This document shows, in pieces, positions 6,397 to 6,988 of a DNA stretch of 6,988 bases. The translations under genes and the position numbers were made by a program. Position 1 is the stretch's first letter, and every line of letters begins with the position of its first letter. Location: assembly GCA_026995955.1 (NCBI GenBank), contig JALWNJ010000093.1:1-6988 (forward strand), read 5' to 3'. A model generated the notes under the pieces. The model was given only the letters and a program-made list of their open reading frames with translations, was not told where the DNA came from and did not search any database. This DNA comes from Gammaproteobacteria bacterium (lineage in GTDB: Bacteria > Pseudomonadota > Gammaproteobacteria > J044).

Positions 6397-6988
6397 CGGG
6401 TGCGCAGGACCATCACCTGCCCCTCGGTTCGCGTATCCAGCCGGCGCAGGAAGGACATGCCCAGCAGCGGAATGGACGGCTGTTCGCCCGGCATCACGAT
6501 CCCCTCTACCTGTTGCAGTTCGATGTCTCCCAGACGCACCCTGTCGAAACGCACCCGCCAGGCCTCGCGGATGCCGCCCGCCGTGTTCACGGACACCCGT
6601 GCGGCCTCGCGGTAATCAAGCTCCAAACGGCGGGCCAGGGGCTCGTTGATGGCCACCGCGCTGGCGCCGGTATCGACGATCAGGTTTACCGGATGGCCGT
6701 TGATGCTGCCGGCGGTAACGAAATGTCCGTTGGGCTGACGGAACAGGCGCACCTCGCGTGCCTCGCGCCTGCGATAGGTGCCACCCACACGACCGCTCTG
6801 CAAGGTCAGGCGCCGCTCCTGCCCGTCGATGCGCAACAGGGCACGCTCGCTGTTCACGGCCAGTACCTCGACGCCCTCCGGCGATCGGTCGCCCTCGCTC
6901 AACACACGACGCTTGCCGTCGATGCGCAGCACCACCTTGCCGGTGAACAGCGCGATCACCTCGACCTCGGTCGCCGACAGCGGGCCGC
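6393..6988 (-). CDS. Retropepsin-like aspartic protease, exported (N-terminus outside window)
   Basis: The catalytic signature DTGAS is at 6674-6660, inside a beta-rich context (NGHPVNLIVDTGASAVAIN). A second conserved segment, SIPLLGMSFLRRL, lies near the C-terminus. This pattern fits the single-domain retropepsin-like clan AA proteases of proteobacteria (TIGR02281-like), which are expected to act as dimers; the substrate is unknown. Before the catalytic domain are two similar beta segments, VVLRIDGKRRVL and ALLRIDGQERRL, which look like an internal duplication. The frame is open to the right edge. A GTG at 6959 could be taken as the start, but in-frame upstream codons read GPLSATEVEV, which looks like the end of a signal peptide (cleavage after LSA) and the mature N-terminus. 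I therefore treat the gene as 5'-partial and the product as periplasmic. Its stop overlaps the next start as ATGA. Family call is firm; localisation is inferred. Confidence 0.8.
   Translation of the reverse strand, partial: GPLSATEVEVIALFTGKVVLRIDGKRRVLSEGDRSPEGVEVLAVNSERALLRIDGQERRLTLQSGRVGGTYRRREAREVRLFRQPNGHFVTAGSINGHPVNLIVDTGASAVAINEPLARRLELDYREAARVSVNTAGGIREAWRVRFDRVRLGDIELQQVEGIVMPGEQPSIPLLGMSFLRRLDTRTEGQVMVLRTR

Overview
The window is a GC-rich bacterial chromosome segment in which every gene I can support is on the minus strand, so transcription runs from the right edge to the left. The order 4.5S RNA gene, dnaX, ybaB, recR matches the arrangement known in Pseudomonas and related Gammaproteobacteria. 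DnaX also begins with the [12 protein letters not shown] sequence found in E. coli. I infer a high-GC gammaproteobacterium, but cannot name the genus from the sequence.

Right end (6988 to 5776): the end of a gene for an exported retropepsin-like aspartic protease (its N-terminus lies outside the window) overlaps by 4 nt the start of a small protein with two membrane segments that I do not recognise.

Centre (5735 to 1820): a good sigma70-type promoter (TTGCCA, 17 nt, TATCAT) precedes the 4.5S signal recognition particle RNA (ffs). No terminator is visible between ffs and dnaX. Five tightly packed genes follow: dnaX (clamp-loader subunit tau), ybaB (nucleoid-associated protein; ATGA overlap with dnaX), recR (recombinational repair; 1 nt gap), a HinT-type HIT hydrolase and an NADPH-dependent FMN reductase-like flavoprotein. 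A GC-rich hairpin with a short, imperfect T-tract closes this unit 23 nt after the last stop codon. The core is housekeeping: protein targeting, replication and DNA repair. The last two genes look like metabolic passengers.

Left end (1818 to 1): past the terminator lie two genes for exported proteins with their own good ribosome binding sites. The first is an outer-membrane-type lipoprotein whose body resembles the ferritin-like DUF2202 family but seems to have lost part of the metal site. The second is a Gly/Pro/Lys/Arg-rich, probably secreted, low-complexity protein that runs off the left edge. It has no stop in the window and is easily hidden by longer shadow frames on the other strand. 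This pair is the least ordinary part of the window. I see no mobile element, CRISPR array, tRNA or defence system.
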